Shown one piece after another: positions 26,615 to 39,307 of a DNA stretch of 64,000 bases. The stretch is taken from positions 12,328,501 through 12,392,500 of the forward strand of contig CM039193.1 of NCBI GenBank assembly GCA_008360975.2. The letters are read 5' to 3'. The notes under the pieces were generated by a model. It made no database searches. It was not told the origin of the DNA and saw only the letters and a list, made by a program, of their open reading frames with translations. The position numbers and the translations under genes were made by a program. The stretch's first letter is position 1. The number at the start of each line of letters is the position of its first letter. The stretch comes from Lichenostomus cassidix. Taxonomy: Eukaryota; Chordata; Aves; Passeriformes; Meliphagidae.

Positions 26615-29600
26615 TGAATCCTGCATTAGGGGAGGAACTAGAATCTCACCATAAGGAAAAGTGGATGAAGTATTTCCTTCAGTGACTGCACAATAAAACA
26701 AACATACATGCTTGTTTTGGAAGAAGAGGAGATACTTATCACTTTTGGGCTCCAATTTTAGTTGCATTTGCTTCTATTTATTGATGCAATAGGGCACTGT
26801 CAATTTCTGTGTGTATATGAGAGAGTAGGCTGATGTTTCCAATCATGGATTAAAGGCAATTTTCTTCAAGTCACTTATAGTAAGCACTGACCAGAGAATG
26901 TTGCTGCATATCCCAGCACATGATGTACTTTTTCCCCTAGTGATCAGCAGTTCATAGGTTCTTTTCCTTCTTTATATATATATTTTTTTCCTCTTTCCAA
27001 AATGATAGAGTATATATATTTTCTATTTAGGTAAACTTGAAATCCTATTGGGTTTTTTTATATACTGTAATAATAGTTTATGCTTCTGTACTGTGCTGCT
27101 TTCCCTGAGATTTCCCTAATCCTCAGTTGATGCATTTAACAAACTGAATCATACGGAACAAATAATGACATGGGAAATACTTGGACATTATATGAGTAGA
27201 TCTTTGGATTCTACCGCAGACTTGCTTGTTTTCCTTATCCTACTTTAGGAAAGTTTAATTACTGTGTAACATCTGTTCAGAAGCTTGATATCAATGTAAA
27301 TTTCATGTCTTAATAAGTATCTTTTTTTGGTATTTGCAGCTTTATGATTATACTGTGGTGGATGTGTTGAGACTATCAAATGGATGGATAGTCAGAGTGA
27401 ACATATGGGACTCAACTGTTCATAGCAAGAATGTCTTCTAGATGTTAAAATATTCCTGTGTTCCTAAATTACTTACTCCTTACGACACATATTTGTTGTA
27501 AGAAAATGTGCCATTTTTAGTAGGATACAATATAAAAGCAACTCTTAGTGTTGTTCAGGTGGCAGAACCCCAGAGTTGTGGTTCTGCTGTCAGAGTTAAT
27601 TACTTCATCGTAGCTTTTATACCTTTCCCTTCTTGTTGCCTGTTCTATTTTCTTCATTTCATTCCATGAAAATCAGCATCTGTGTAAACTTGCTTTTGTC
27701 TCATACTTTCTTTATACTTGGTTGTTACTACAGCTTTAGTGTTGAATTAGACACCAGTTAGAATTTGAAGCCTTATTTTGCTTAAACACTGTGTAAATGA
27801 ACATCTTTCTGGCCCAAAGCACTTGCTGCTTCTTTAGAGACAAATTGCATATAAAAATCATCAGCTTCAAATAAGGGGAAAAGGAATATGATGCTTTTGC
27901 ATTGGATAAAACGGACACCACCATGTGGTTGATAATGTAAGTGAATCTATAGAACATAATAATTTACATATATAGAATATAGATTTAAAAATAATGATCA
28001 GCCATAAAATTAAGTTTTCAAACCCCAGTATTAATCTAATCAGCTGTGTGATCCTAACAGTAAAAACATGATGAGTTTAAAGAAGTAGAAAATGTATTGT
28101 GTTGAATTGCTGTAACTTTGAGGGGGGAGCAGTGTGAGTGTATATCAGGAAAAATGCTCTGATTAACTTTTTTTTTCTGGTTTCCTATTCTGGGCTTATG
28201 TATGTTTCCATTTTTTAAGCTTGTCAAGTAGAGCAAGATGAAGGATTATTTTCTTCCTGCGGGGATTAGGTTGGGAAGGTGGCAGCGGGGTGATTACCAG
28301 CTCATGCCACTGCTCTGTTCTCTTGTCAGCAGGTTAATGTGAGGGTTGATGGCTGAAGCAGCACTTGCTTCATTAGCCTTTTTGTGAAAGTCACTTTGCA
28401 GCTGCATTTTGGTGTTTTGAACTGTCATCCTCAAGGCAGTTTGAGGTAAAAAGTCTTCAGACAGATCAATTGTTTTTTGTGGAAGCCTTGCAGATCTATT
28501 GAGCTGGACACTGCTTTCTCCTTGGGCACACCCCATATATCCATCGCTGGAAATGTTTTTTTCATAAACTAAAGGACTCTCTAATATTTATGGACAGCTT
28601 TAAAAATACCTTTTCTGCCTCTGATTTAGTAATCCAGTAGGATTGACCTGGCCATATGCTTTGGCCTATCTAAAACCTCTGGTGCTTAGGAAAGTCTTTT
28701 GGGGCAAAATAGTATAAAGAACATAGAGCTAAAAAGTACTATTGAGCCATGAGGTATGTTGTAATCTGAAGTAAGTAAAATGCTGCTGTATTGCTTCAAT
28801 TTGGAAAATATAAAATTGCAAGGTAGTAACAGGAAGGCGCTTTGGAAATATTTTAAATTGAGAACATATTGATCAATGGGCAGCTATCAGGAAGAAGCGT
28901 TACTCTTTTGAGACATAATCAAGAACTTTAGTGGATATTGGATCTGCTTATGGAATCCAAGAGGATTTTATCATGTCTGTATAAGATGAACAACCTTTTT
29001 TTCAGTTACGTTAGTAAAGTAAAAGATTAGAGCAATTCTACACTTTAGTGAACACATTCAACTGCAAGCAGCAACCCCCTATTTTATAATGTTTTAGACT
29101 TTTATATGATAGTACAACTTTTTAAGGGTATAACTTTTTAAGGTAACATTTATTTTAATTTTTGGAATCTACAAGTTTGTGACTTTTTACTTTTGAAAAA
29201 TATTCCCAATTAATGCATGTCTATCTACCTGCTTAAAAAGAAGAAAACCAAAAGTGCAAGTTACTGGCACTGAGTGAGGAAGCACTTTTGGGGCTTTCAA
29301 GTGTCTTTCAAGACCAAAGGTGTTGTGCAATGTTAAACTGTTGAAGCTGAAGTTGTCCTTCAATGGGCTCATCTGGTTCTTGAAAATTCTGCTTAAACTA
29401 AGAAGTGTATTTAGGTCATATCACGACTCTAAGGCAAATTTCCCTTCTCACTCCATAGACTGAAATGTCAAATAGCTGCTCTAAGGCCTGTTAATTTTTA
29501 AATGTTTTGACTGATCTGATATTTAGTAACTGTACACCATTTGGTAAAAAAATCCCTGCTAAAAATCGATAGTGCTTTCCAAAAATTATATCTCTGTATT

Positions 29601-32200
29601 AAGTCTACTATTACTACTCAGATAGTAATATTTTTACAGTCATGGTAGGTAAAGTTATTTAATTTTTTTCTGGCTGCTTCATTACAAATTGTGCATCCAC
29701 ACATTCTGAAAGCAGATGAGGGGATGTCTGTGGACATCTATTTTACTGAGTCCCTACCAAAGAGGGTTTCATGTTCTGGAATGTCCTGGAATGTTTCTGA
29801 AAAGGACCATATGAGCCAGAACATTTACCATGAGTCTTACTAATAAAAATAAATTATGTCTAAGTAGCCATTTAGAGTTTTTATGTTTGAACTATGTCTG
29901 TTTTTTCTGTTTTGATTAATTGTTACATTACTTTTGTCTTTTGTTATCTATGTCTATGAGGCAGAAGCTAAAGTCTGAAAACAAATACTAAGTTTTAAAG
30001 TAGTCATAGATAATGCTCATGTTGGATGAATGCTATTCATTAAATCTCTTTTTCTTGTAATGCCATTACTTGTTTAAAGTAGACTGTGATAGTTCTTGGG
30101 AAGTTGTTTAATAGGATTTATTTTCTTAAAATACAAAGTTTTTTGGTTTTTTTTTTTTAAGTAATGCAAATGATACATACAAAAGTTCTGTTTTCTCCCA
30201 TGGATTTCAGTTTTAAATTTAAATCAAACTAATCTTATATTATTGATCTACTTCACTGGAATTGACATGATCTGTGTTTTAATATGGAACAAATCTCAAA
30301 GACTTCTGCCTAGAGAAATTTAGAATAGAGCAAAATGAACTTTAAGAGTAAAAACCTCCATTATTAAAAAATACTTGTCTGACTTATGTAAAACTCAAAT
30401 ACAGAACAGAGAGGGAAATACATGCTGCTTTAAATATATGGCTTTATGCTTTCATTAGTTAGGTCCAAGAAGTCTTAGGTAATTTCTCTCTTACAGGTTC
30501 TTATACTTTAAGGCATATCTCTGAAGGCAAATTGTTATAGCATGGAACATTTTCTTTGATTATGTAATTTTCTTGCATGTTCCATAGTACAGTACAGCAC
30601 CTTAATTTTGATAATGAAAGGAATTTTCTTTTGAGAACTTGGGTTACTGGAGAATTTTAAAGCCTGTCTGCGGGTGAGATTTAATTTAATCCCTTGAGTA
30701 TTTAATAAGCATTCCTGAGACTGTTGCCAAAAGGTGACAAGATTAGCACTTGAGGTTTATTGACAGGATGCCTCATAGGAAAGACACTTATCTGTGAGGG
30801 TATTGTTTTAAAAGAAGGAATAAAGCCTGGTTTAAGCCCTGGGAATATACACACTTTCTGCAATACAGAAGGAATAGAGCAGTTTCTTTTCATCCTGGAC
30901 AGTTTACAGAGGTAAGAAATAGATGTTGATGAAACTTCACAGTAACTAACTTCCTATCAGAAAAAAATGTAAGTGCTTCAGGATTAAGGTTTTAACAATC
31001 CCTGCCATAAACTGAATTCAGGCATGCTCTGAAGTCATTATTAAATAATAGAATTGTGTCCTTACATATATGCTTGTACCCAAGTATATATGTGTGTTGG
31101 AGAATGACAGAGGTTACCAGAGGGTTTGTTGTTCTTTCTGGGTTTAAAAAACTCAGGAAGAACTAAATGATATCTTGTGTTCCAAGATTTTAGCGTGTGA
31201 AACCACTCAATCTTTTTGTCTTCTGCAATCTTTTTGAGAGAACTCTGTGACTATAACTTGTCATAAAGTCTTGTCTGCATTAGTAGGTCTTTGCTAATCC
31301 TGTGCCCATCCCAACAAACAAATACTCTGTGGTACTGATTCTACTTTCACATACCCCAGTGTGGTCCTGTTGCCATCAAAGCATTTCCTTCAGGTTTGTA
31401 TAGCACAAATAGAAGAATAATTAGATCCTTTCCTTTTATTTTATCTATGGAGTATGTATTGAGTGACTTATTTTAAAGCAGTTGTGATTCAGTGGGGATG
31501 TTTTTAATTTGCTGCCTGTTCTCTTTACCTCTGAGGAAAGAATTTTGTAAATGCTGAATAATTTTAGAACATGTTTTCTTGGTTAAGGGTTGGCTCATAT
31601 TTTCAATTAGTTTTAAGAGGAAGGAAATCGTGTAAATGCTGTGGAATTCAGATAAGCACTGTGCATAGGAAATAAGTACTTTAATTTAGGGTGCCTAGAA
31701 TTGGTAGGTCAAGCTGATGATAATAAAGGACCAGATCTTAACTTTGTTTCAAAGAACATGTAATCAATATTCACTCTCCTGTTTTATTTCCCTTTTACTT
31801 GAGAATTTGTTTTGGGGAAGCTGAAATGTGCAATTGCTTAAGAATTCCACGGGGTGTCATGAGGTAGTTGTTGGAATCATTAGTACTTGGATGAAGTAAA
31901 GAAAGAAACATAGTGTGCAGTCCTCTGAATGCCAGTTAATGTAATTTTAGATGTGACTAATACACATGCCATAAAATAAAAAGTTCTTAACTCATTAACA
32001 CATGTATCATGTTTCTGTATCTGTATAAAATATACACACGAAGAAAAATATTGCAAGAGGTCATTCGCAAGAGTAAGCTATTCTATGTCAGCTCTTCCCC
32101 CAAAAACCTTTCTATATATTCCTTAGTATTTTATAGTTTACACAGCAAGTGGAATCTTTGGCTCATAGCAGTAATCTGATACACCAAACTCTGTATACAT

Positions 32201-32226
32201 AAAAGAAAAAAAAGAAAAAGAAAAAA
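32201..32226. repeat. A-rich simple sequence (AAAAG-type)
   Basis: An interrupted A run with single G interruptions, followed by ggtacaag. Ordinary low-complexity intronic sequence. Confidence 0.85.
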
Positions 32227-33976
32227 GGTACAAGACTTGTATTTGCCATACTGTAAAGAATTTCTAATTGAATTATGCTCCTCCAAATTTACTTTCAAAT
32301 TTTATTTTTTATTTAAGTTCTTTTAAAATTTAATTTTTAAAAAACACACTTTATACAGTGCACACAGCTGTACTGTGGATTTTATGACTTGTTAATTATA
32401 GATATATATGATGTCAAAACGTCAAGTTTTTTTTCTCCTGCACTTGTATAATGTAGTAGGAGGAGAATTTTTAGCAAACTGTGCCCCAAATTAAAGAGTA
32501 TTTGATTATGGTGGTACATTCTTGCATATGGAGATCAAATTTTTATTGACGTAACTGTTGACTTCTGCAGAGCTGCACACACACTAATTCAACTTCAGGT
32601 TTGTAAAGAAATCTTTAAATACAGTTTAACATAACTGTAAAGGGTCCTGCTTTTGTTAAAATCTGAGTTGCTTTTAATAGAAAAGTTTGTGGCTATGGGA
32701 AAAGAAATCATTACATTATGAAAGGAGCAGGAGAACTGAATTCATTTCAGTAGCAAGAGAACGTGATCCAAAGTGAAAAATCACTGATGAAAGTAAGAAT
32801 TTGAATATCTGTTGACAGTAATAATTTGTCTAACGTTGACAACATATTTAAAACCAGTTTTGAACAAATGATACTTTATGGATTTTGGCATATTTTCTCA
32901 TATTATATAAAGTGGCATACTAGAATAACAGACTAGTTAATTTTCTTGTTCCTATTTATTTGTGTGAAGTCTAAAGTAACAAATCTTGGGTTGGTGCCAG
33001 CTTGTGCATAGGCTGAGTGGCACTGGGAGCACAGGATGGAGTGAGGTGGGTTCTCCCAACAGACAATTAATGCAATTTTGCACATATGACATTACACACA
33101 TCCCCCCTGCCTTCTGCCCAGAGGTCACAGTGCCTTCCAGCCACAGAGGGGATTGCCATGACAATCAGAAGCTGAGTGTTTTTATTCACATTTGCTTGCC
33201 AAGTCCACATTGCTCTGTGGACAACTTTTTGTGCAAAACCTTTCCAATGTAACCCTTTCTGATTTAACCTCTATGAATCATGACCTTTTTGACAAACAAG
33301 TGTTCTTACAGGTACTTTAGCAATATGTTTAAATACTTTGTAGATGAAGAACCAGATCTATTTAAAGCAGTTAAAATGTCCAAAACAGAGTGGCATCTTT
33401 TTGGAGATGAAGAAAGTGAATGGAAATGGTGGCCTTTGAGTTTTTTGTTTGTTTGTTTGTGGATTTGGCCTTTTTATGTATCAACATCCTGATCTCTGCT
33501 CAGATGAGTTTTCTTTACAGCTGGGCATCATGGAAGAAGAGGTTTTTAGGTAGGCAGCTGACCATCTTTCTTCTTCCTCATTTTAAGGCTCACTCAACTT
33601 GCTTTGCCTCACCCTTTCTTTGTCCTTCTTATTGAACTAGAATAATCTAAAGGGGTAATTCCAGACATACTTTGAATTACTGTGATAATGCAGTACCTTA
33701 AACTAGAGTGATTAACATCAGAAAATAATTAAATAATAAAGTACCTGACTGCATTGAGATTTTTCCTTTATTTTATTAGAAAACTGTACCTCTTCAGCAA
33801 AAGAAAACAAAACAGAAAGGACAGAAATTAAAAACTGTTGGTGGTATAGCAGATACAAACCTGGCAATATACTGGGGCACATGCATCATATGTGTGATAT
33901 ATATGCACTCAGCACCCAAGTCCATCTTGGAACATCATGACAAGGTTGATGGTTATTATAATGTTTTTATTTTCAG

Positions 33977-34114
33977 ATCGAAAATCTACAGGAGCAACTT
34001 AGGGACAAAGACAAACAACTAACTAATCTAAAAGACAGAGTGAAGTCGCTGCAGACGGATTCCAGTAACACAGACACAGCACTAGCAACCTTAGAGGAAG
34101 CTCTATCAGAAAAG
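33977..34114 (+). CDS. ERC2: ERC2 internal coding exon, 46 codons
   Basis: This exon continues the ERC coiled coil directly from the previous exon's LQKK. The peptide runs from IENLQEQLRDKDKQLTNLKD through RVKSLQTDSSNTD to TALATLEEALSEK. That is the expected next segment of ERC proteins, and I see no substitution I would call unusual. The acceptor is tttttattttcag|ATC at 33975-33976, and the donor is AAG|gtaatg starting at 34115. Length is 138 nt, phase 0 on both sides. The polar SLQTDSSNTDTA stretch is a small interruption in the heptads. If the donor were not used, the frame would stay open to a stop at 34259-34261, but nothing suggests that form is made. Confidence 0.96.
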
Positions 34115-37100
34115 GTAATGTTTTCTTCTGAAAAGCTGTATGTGCTGCTCTTGTGGGTGAAGTGTGTGCAGAAAATGTCCTTCAGAGCTGGTCTGACAGC
34201 TGTCCCAAAGCCTGTGGGCCTGGGCAGGTGGCCCTGTTCTGGTGGGATGAGCAGGGAGTGACTGCCAGCAGCTGAATGACACAGGACTTGGAGGGGCAGA
34301 ACAATGTCCTTTAAATGCTCATGGAGAAAATGGCCCAGGAAATGGGAAGATTTTCCCTTATTCCATGAGATCAGTGGTTGTTCCCTGGAAGAACTGAAAG
34401 GCATTGGACACCTGGCTTAAAGAAAGTAGAGTTTTGGGCATTTTTCTGTCTTTGTGATCTTGATTATCCTGTTTTTTTGTCCATTCAGCAGGGCCTAGAG
34501 CAAGTGGCATAGCAATTGTTACCTTGGCTTGCTGTGGGTTCTCTTGGTTCCCTACACTTCATTTTTAAGGGAAGCTCTGTTTCATTAAAAAAACCAAACT
34601 GAGAATTAGTTTTTCTTTTTTCCTTTTATAAACTCTACGCCTTTAATTTGAAAATACCTAGGAGAAGGGATAAATCTGGACTGTTTAAATTAGTGGCAAC
34701 ATTCCTACCAGTTTCAGTGAGCTCAGGTTTCTTCTTTCAGTTAACTTTGAATAAGAGGCAATGCAAGTGAATTTATATGCCCAAAAAATTAGTACAAGTA
34801 TCCACATTTTGCAGCTCACAGATCTTAATATATACCACTTAAATGTGAACAGGTGAGTGTGACTAATTACAGTAGTATGTGCCATTCTGCAATGTGTAAT
34901 CCTATGAAGGTATTTGTGACTGTATATGGCTTGAAAATGCCACTGTGGTGTTGGCACTGACACATACAATGTTCATGTCAGATTTTTTAGTTCTTGTGTG
35001 TTTAATTGCCTTCCTAGCATTTGCTTGGTCAGCAACAGTGGAAAAAGTTGTCATTAGTATTGATTCATGTGGGTAAGTATCCAGCACTTCTACAGTAAAG
35101 TTACACATTTCTGGAATCCTTCACTGCTCGTCTGGATGGCATGTTCATCAATTTCACAACATATTAATAAAAATGACACAAAGCCCTTTTTAATCTGTTT
35201 TCTCTCCTTGTTAACTATCTTTTTTTGGATTAGTCACTTTTCCAAAATGCCCATAGAGACAGCTGAGGGATTTTCCAAACAGTCCTTTGGGAAGCAGAGT
35301 GTCTTTCACAATGCAGGCTTGCACAGGGGTAGGAGGCAAACAACAGTGCAGAGTTAGGATTAAGAGGAGCTTCAGAAAAACAGGGTGCTTGATCTGAGAG
35401 CAAGAGGCACAATTAGGAAAAAGTTTCCAAGGTACAACATCTCTGTGTATGATTTTGACTGTTTGTTTCAGGATAATTACCCACAATTCCTTTTTCATGG
35501 GAAGTCCCTTGAAGGCCAGGCTTGGAAGGGCAGGTTTTTCGATGTTAAGAGTGATTTCTGGGATGTACTTACACGTTGAAAGAAGCCAGTAGGCATCTAG
35601 AAATTCCAAATGGACTATGATGCCTGGCTTTCTCCTGTCTTCTGGCAGATAAATACTTTGACAGTGTATGTTTACATTTGTGCCTCATTCCTTTCTGTGT
35701 CCAGCTTCCCAATTCCTCCGAACTGCTCTGAGAAACTTTCTCATCCTTATTTCCACTCTGCAGCAACATTCTTAAAACCTACAGACTTTATCAATAGATA
35801 GTAAATATTTCCACTGGGAATACTGGTAGACATATCAAATAGAGGTTGTCCAAATGGAACAAAACAAGAACCCTCAGTGAGATTTTTATTAACAAGTGCA
35901 TCAATAAAAGTACTTTTTATCAATTCAATATGTAATGCTGTTAAGAAAGAATGATGCTTTCATTTAAGAATACCTGATTTCCATTCCCATGGAAATGCAT
36001 TGCTTGCATACTTCGTTTTTTTTCCTAGAAATTCTATCAGAACTACTTTGCAAATATATGTTGGTTTATACTCTAAGATGAGGCTGCTTTTTGCTTTATG
36101 TTAATTCTTTGTCCATTTAATAGTTTTTAGAATTTTAATTTAAAAATAATGAATAAAATTCTTCAGGAGCATTGTGGGAAGCTCTTTTAAAATATAAATG
36201 AAATGTATTCATACCAGTTTAGCTAACCACAATTTACTGAAATCTAATTGAACTGCTTTTCTTAGCTTCTATAGGAAGAAAAACAAATTATAACATGATC
36301 GTATGATATGAGTGAATTATAAAGCTGTTTTTAAGTCCAAAACTCAAATGTTTTCCTCATTTGCTCTTGAAAATACACAGATTGTGATTTTGGCTCTGCA
36401 GTAGAAAACATGTCTCTTTATTCTTTATGACAATAGATTTTTCCAAGTATCTGTCTCTTGATTTTCTTTCATATTTAGTGATTAGGTGTCTTGGGAACAC
36501 TAAATGAGAAATTAATGTAGACATCATAAAACAACATCAAATTTTCCTGAAATGGCTTTCTTTTAATCTCAGTATTTTTCTGATGCTATTGTTGGTATGA
36601 TTTATCCTCTTGTCAGGAATCAGAAACAAATCAACTTCAGTCACATTTAAGTTAATTTCAGAACTTAGCTGCAAAACATTCAATTATTTATCCCTAATTT
36701 CAGTCTCCCTTAAGCAGTGAAAATTCTTAACAGCAACAATAAAGTTTACATTGCAATTAAAAAAATAAAAGGAAGTTTGAAAATCAGACCACGCAAAAGT
36801 GCTATCAGCTTCCTTGATGTTACAACAAGAAACTTTTCAAAGAATATCTCAGCTCTTGGGCTGGCCCAAAGCAGCTCAAGAGGTTGCTTTCATGAAGCTG
36901 ATATTTATAAAGTTGGTCCTACTGTAGCAGCATACAGCAGATAAGCAATGGAGTATGTCTGATAATGGAGCTATATGCTGGGGCAATTCAGTTCCTGCTG
37001 CTGTGATAAAGTGCAAATAGATTAGACCTGTGAGGTCCCACATTAGTGCATAAGGAAAGCTGGCCAATGCAAATAAGACTGAAACAAGAACACATTGTTG

Positions 37101-38482
37101 GGATTTCTGCAAGTTCGCTGTTAATCAAGTAAAACATGGTATATTAGGGCCTTTTAACACGTTTTTGACATTTAGCCTTATGCAGCTGACAGATAAATTA
37201 GTCTTCTTTTGTGATTGACTGAGAAAAAAATATACTGTTCATTAGAAAGATGAAATAGTGTTATGTTTAATTTGTTATAGATGAAAAAATCGTTTGGGTA
37301 AATAAATCTTCAAGAGGCAATTGGCATAAAACTAATTCTGAATATAACCAGGTCGAATTTGAATGTTTATGATAATTAAACTATTCCATTTAATGGAGGC
37401 TGGAATTTTAATTTTAATATTCAAGGGATTAAGACTTTGTATTGTTTACTATTAGGAATAAACTTGAAGTAATTTAGTGTCATAGGTTAGATTGGAAGGA
37501 CCTTACAGATTATCATCATTGTCCTGACCCAGCTGCAGAACCTAAATGATGTTGCTTCTGCTGCTGAAACCAAAATGATACCAGCAGTTCTCCTGATGCT
37601 CTGCTTAAAGGCCTGCTCCCAACTGAAATGCAATTCTGGTGGTTATTTTATTGTACCCTAAGTATTTCTCTATGATTAGTATTTGCATCCTTCAAGTGTT
37701 GATAAAATGTGATTTTGTAGAACATAATCAGAGCTTTACAAAGCCATACTACTACATCTGCTTTTTACATTTCACCCTTTGAGTTATTCACCCAATCAAT
37801 GACTGGTGATTTTCAGCAAACCTTATGATAATTGGAAATCAGCAAAATATGCAAAAACATGGTTGAGTTTAAATGTCTGTAGGGCTACTGGTAATCAGAC
37901 AGAGAAAAATTTCTGGATTTCTTAATTTGTATCAGGGTGCTTCTTCTGTGTCTTGGACAACTGTGTTTTTGACATCTTAAAATATAATACATATAAACTG
38001 TAAGTTACTGATAGTTAGCAAGTGATTGATTTCTAATTAGATTTGGAACATTGACAACTTATTTCAAGCACTATAGAGGATACATAACAGTAGTGAAGCT
38101 GAGTAAACCAGTCATGGCCTTGAGGAAACTAGCCATGGCCTGTTTTGAACTTTTATTCAAGACTTCAATCACTTATGAATATGGGAAGTACATTATTGAA
38201 GTGAATATCTTTCCATATCTATCACAAAACTAAACATATTAATATCTGTATAGATCTTTAATGAAGTTCCTGTACTGTGTTACCCTTATCAAGTATTTAA
38301 AACCTTGATCTTATGATTTTGAAATCTAGAGAAATCTTACATTGACTTTATTACCATTACCTCAATCATACTCTGCTTATGAAGGTTGTTTTTCTAAGTT
38401 CTACATAATGCAAACAAATTTTATTTTTTCTTTTCTTTAAATGATTCCAAATTTTTCATTTTGCGATTCTTTCCCTCGTTAG
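34115..38482 (+). other. ERC2: ERC2 intron, 4,368 bp
   Basis: A GT-AG intron ending in a pyrimidine-rich acceptor region (ctttccctcgttag). The only named content is a CR1 3'-end trace at about 37479-37545. Open frames at 35211-35609 (minus) and 35067-35357 (plus) show no family resemblance. Otherwise it is AT-rich and featureless to me. Confidence 0.85.
37479..37545 (-). mobile_element. CR1 LINE 3'-end trace
   Basis: The sequence gtcataggttagattggaag followed by gaccttacagattatcatc resembles the complement of the CR1 3' terminus, whose usual form is tcatagaatggtttgggttg followed by gaaggaccttaaagatcatc. The similarity fades after about 37545, although weaker CR1-like sequence may continue to about 37640. 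It is a short, diverged fragment on the - strand and supports a sauropsid origin of this DNA. Confidence 0.7.
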
Positions 38483-38623
38483 GAAAGAATAATAGAGCGT
38501 CTGAAGGAGCAAAGGGATCGAGATGACAGAGAGAGACTTGAAGAAATTGAATCGTATAAAAAAGAAAACAAGGACCTGAAGGAGAAAGTTAATGCTTTAC
38601 AAGCTGAACTGACAGAAAAAGAG
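38483..38623 (+). CDS. ERC2: ERC2 internal coding exon, 47 codons
   Basis: The peptide starts ERIIERLKEQRDRDDRERLE, continues EIESYKKENKDLKEKVNALQ and ends AELTEKE. This is the next ERC coiled-coil segment after EEALSEK. It is extremely charged and has long helical heptads with no proline or glycine. The form EIESYKKENKDL agrees with ERC2, where I remember mammals having F-R in place of Y-K. The acceptor is ctcgttag|GAA (AG at 38481-38482) behind a T/C-rich tract, and the donor is GAG|gtcagt at 38624. Length is 141 nt, phase 0 at both ends. Confidence 0.96.
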
Positions 38624-39166
38624 GTCAGTCTTTCCTTTAAAGCTCTGCTCTTCTATCTATGTCATTATGATGAAAGAAAGTGCATTAGGACTACTCTTGA
38701 ATCATGTCAAATACTCAAATTCTGCCACTTCAGCGGTCAGCTTCAGAACTGCTGTTTTCTTAAGCATTCTTCACAGTCCTCATTTGTACATAAAATATTG
38801 CTTCAGTTTTTACTTAGTTGTGTGTCATAATCTCTACTTTGTCCTTTACCTAAGCTTCCACTAGGCTCAGATATTCCATTGCTGCTCCTGTTTTTGTTTG
38901 TCAGCTAGAGAAATACTTTTCAGTGTGTTTGTAGCTCCAGAATATGACATGAGCTCGTCTGTATTATGAATGTTCCTGTGTTTCACTGCATGCCAGTTCC
39001 TGTGGTTCCAGTTGTATCCCTAAACGGTGTCTTTTGCTATCAATGCTTATCTTTGAGTCAGCTCTTTTTGGGGGAGGGGGAACAGGATCCAAGGGATTGC
39101 TAAGCTGGCAATAAGTTAGTGTCCTGGTGACTAGGAATTAACTTTTTACTCTTGGTCGTTTTCCAG
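38624..39166 (+). other. ERC2: ERC2 short intron, 543 bp
   Basis: This is the shortest intron in the window. It runs from gtcagt at 38624 to cgttttccag at 39166. It contains a G-rich patch near 39069-39080 (two G runs separated by one A). G runs in short introns can help splicing, but two runs are too few for a quadruplex call. No other feature was seen. Confidence 0.9.
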
Positions 39167-39307
39167 TCTAGTTTAATCGATCTCAAAGAACATGCATCTT
39201 CATTGGCATCAGCAGGGCTGAAAAGAGACTCCAAACTTAAGTCTTTAGAAATAGCCATAGAACAAAAGAAAGAAGAGTGTAGTAAGTTGGAAGCACAGTT
39301 GAAAAAG
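39167..39307 (+). CDS. ERC2: ERC2 internal coding exon, 47 codons
   Basis: The peptide starts SSLIDLKEHASSLASAGLKR, continues DSKLKSLEIAIEQKKEEC and ends SKLEAQLKK. The SSLIDLKEHASSLASAGLKRD block is a highly conserved ERC signature. IAIEQKKEECSKLEAQ fits ERC2, whereas I remember ERC1 having a different residue pattern after EEC. The acceptor is ttttccag|TCT (AG at 39165-39166), and the donor AAG|gtaagt at 39308 is a perfect consensus. Length is 141 nt, phase 0. If the following intron were retained, the frame would run about 22 codons and stop at 39374-39376, giving a truncated protein. There is no evidence that this is used. Confidence 0.96.

Larger units (their letters stand above)
13026..33976 (+). 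other. ERC2: ERC2 intron, 20,951 bp
   Basis: A GT-AG intron runs from gtaaga at 13026 to acceptor AG at 33975-33976, which follows a T-rich tract. It holds homopolymer runs (A16 at 14115-14130, T16 at 14665-14680), a 37-bp tandem duplication at 15631-15704, inverted repeats at 20431-20489, 22670-22702 and 24244-24274, an LTR-like module near 26185-26614, an A-rich run at 32201-32226 and a short (GTTT)n run near 33441-33460. Open frames of up to 153 codons occur on both strands (for example 15195-15656), but they resemble no protein family and look like chance. I see no exon inside it. Confidence 0.85.

Noticed and set aside
33973..34404. Open frame of 143 codons on the - strand
   Set aside because: It is the antisense of the conserved ERC2 exon at 33977-34114 and part of its following intron.
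35211..35609. Open frame of 132 codons on the - strand
   Set aside because: No domain or homologue recognised, no regulatory context, overlapped by other open frames.
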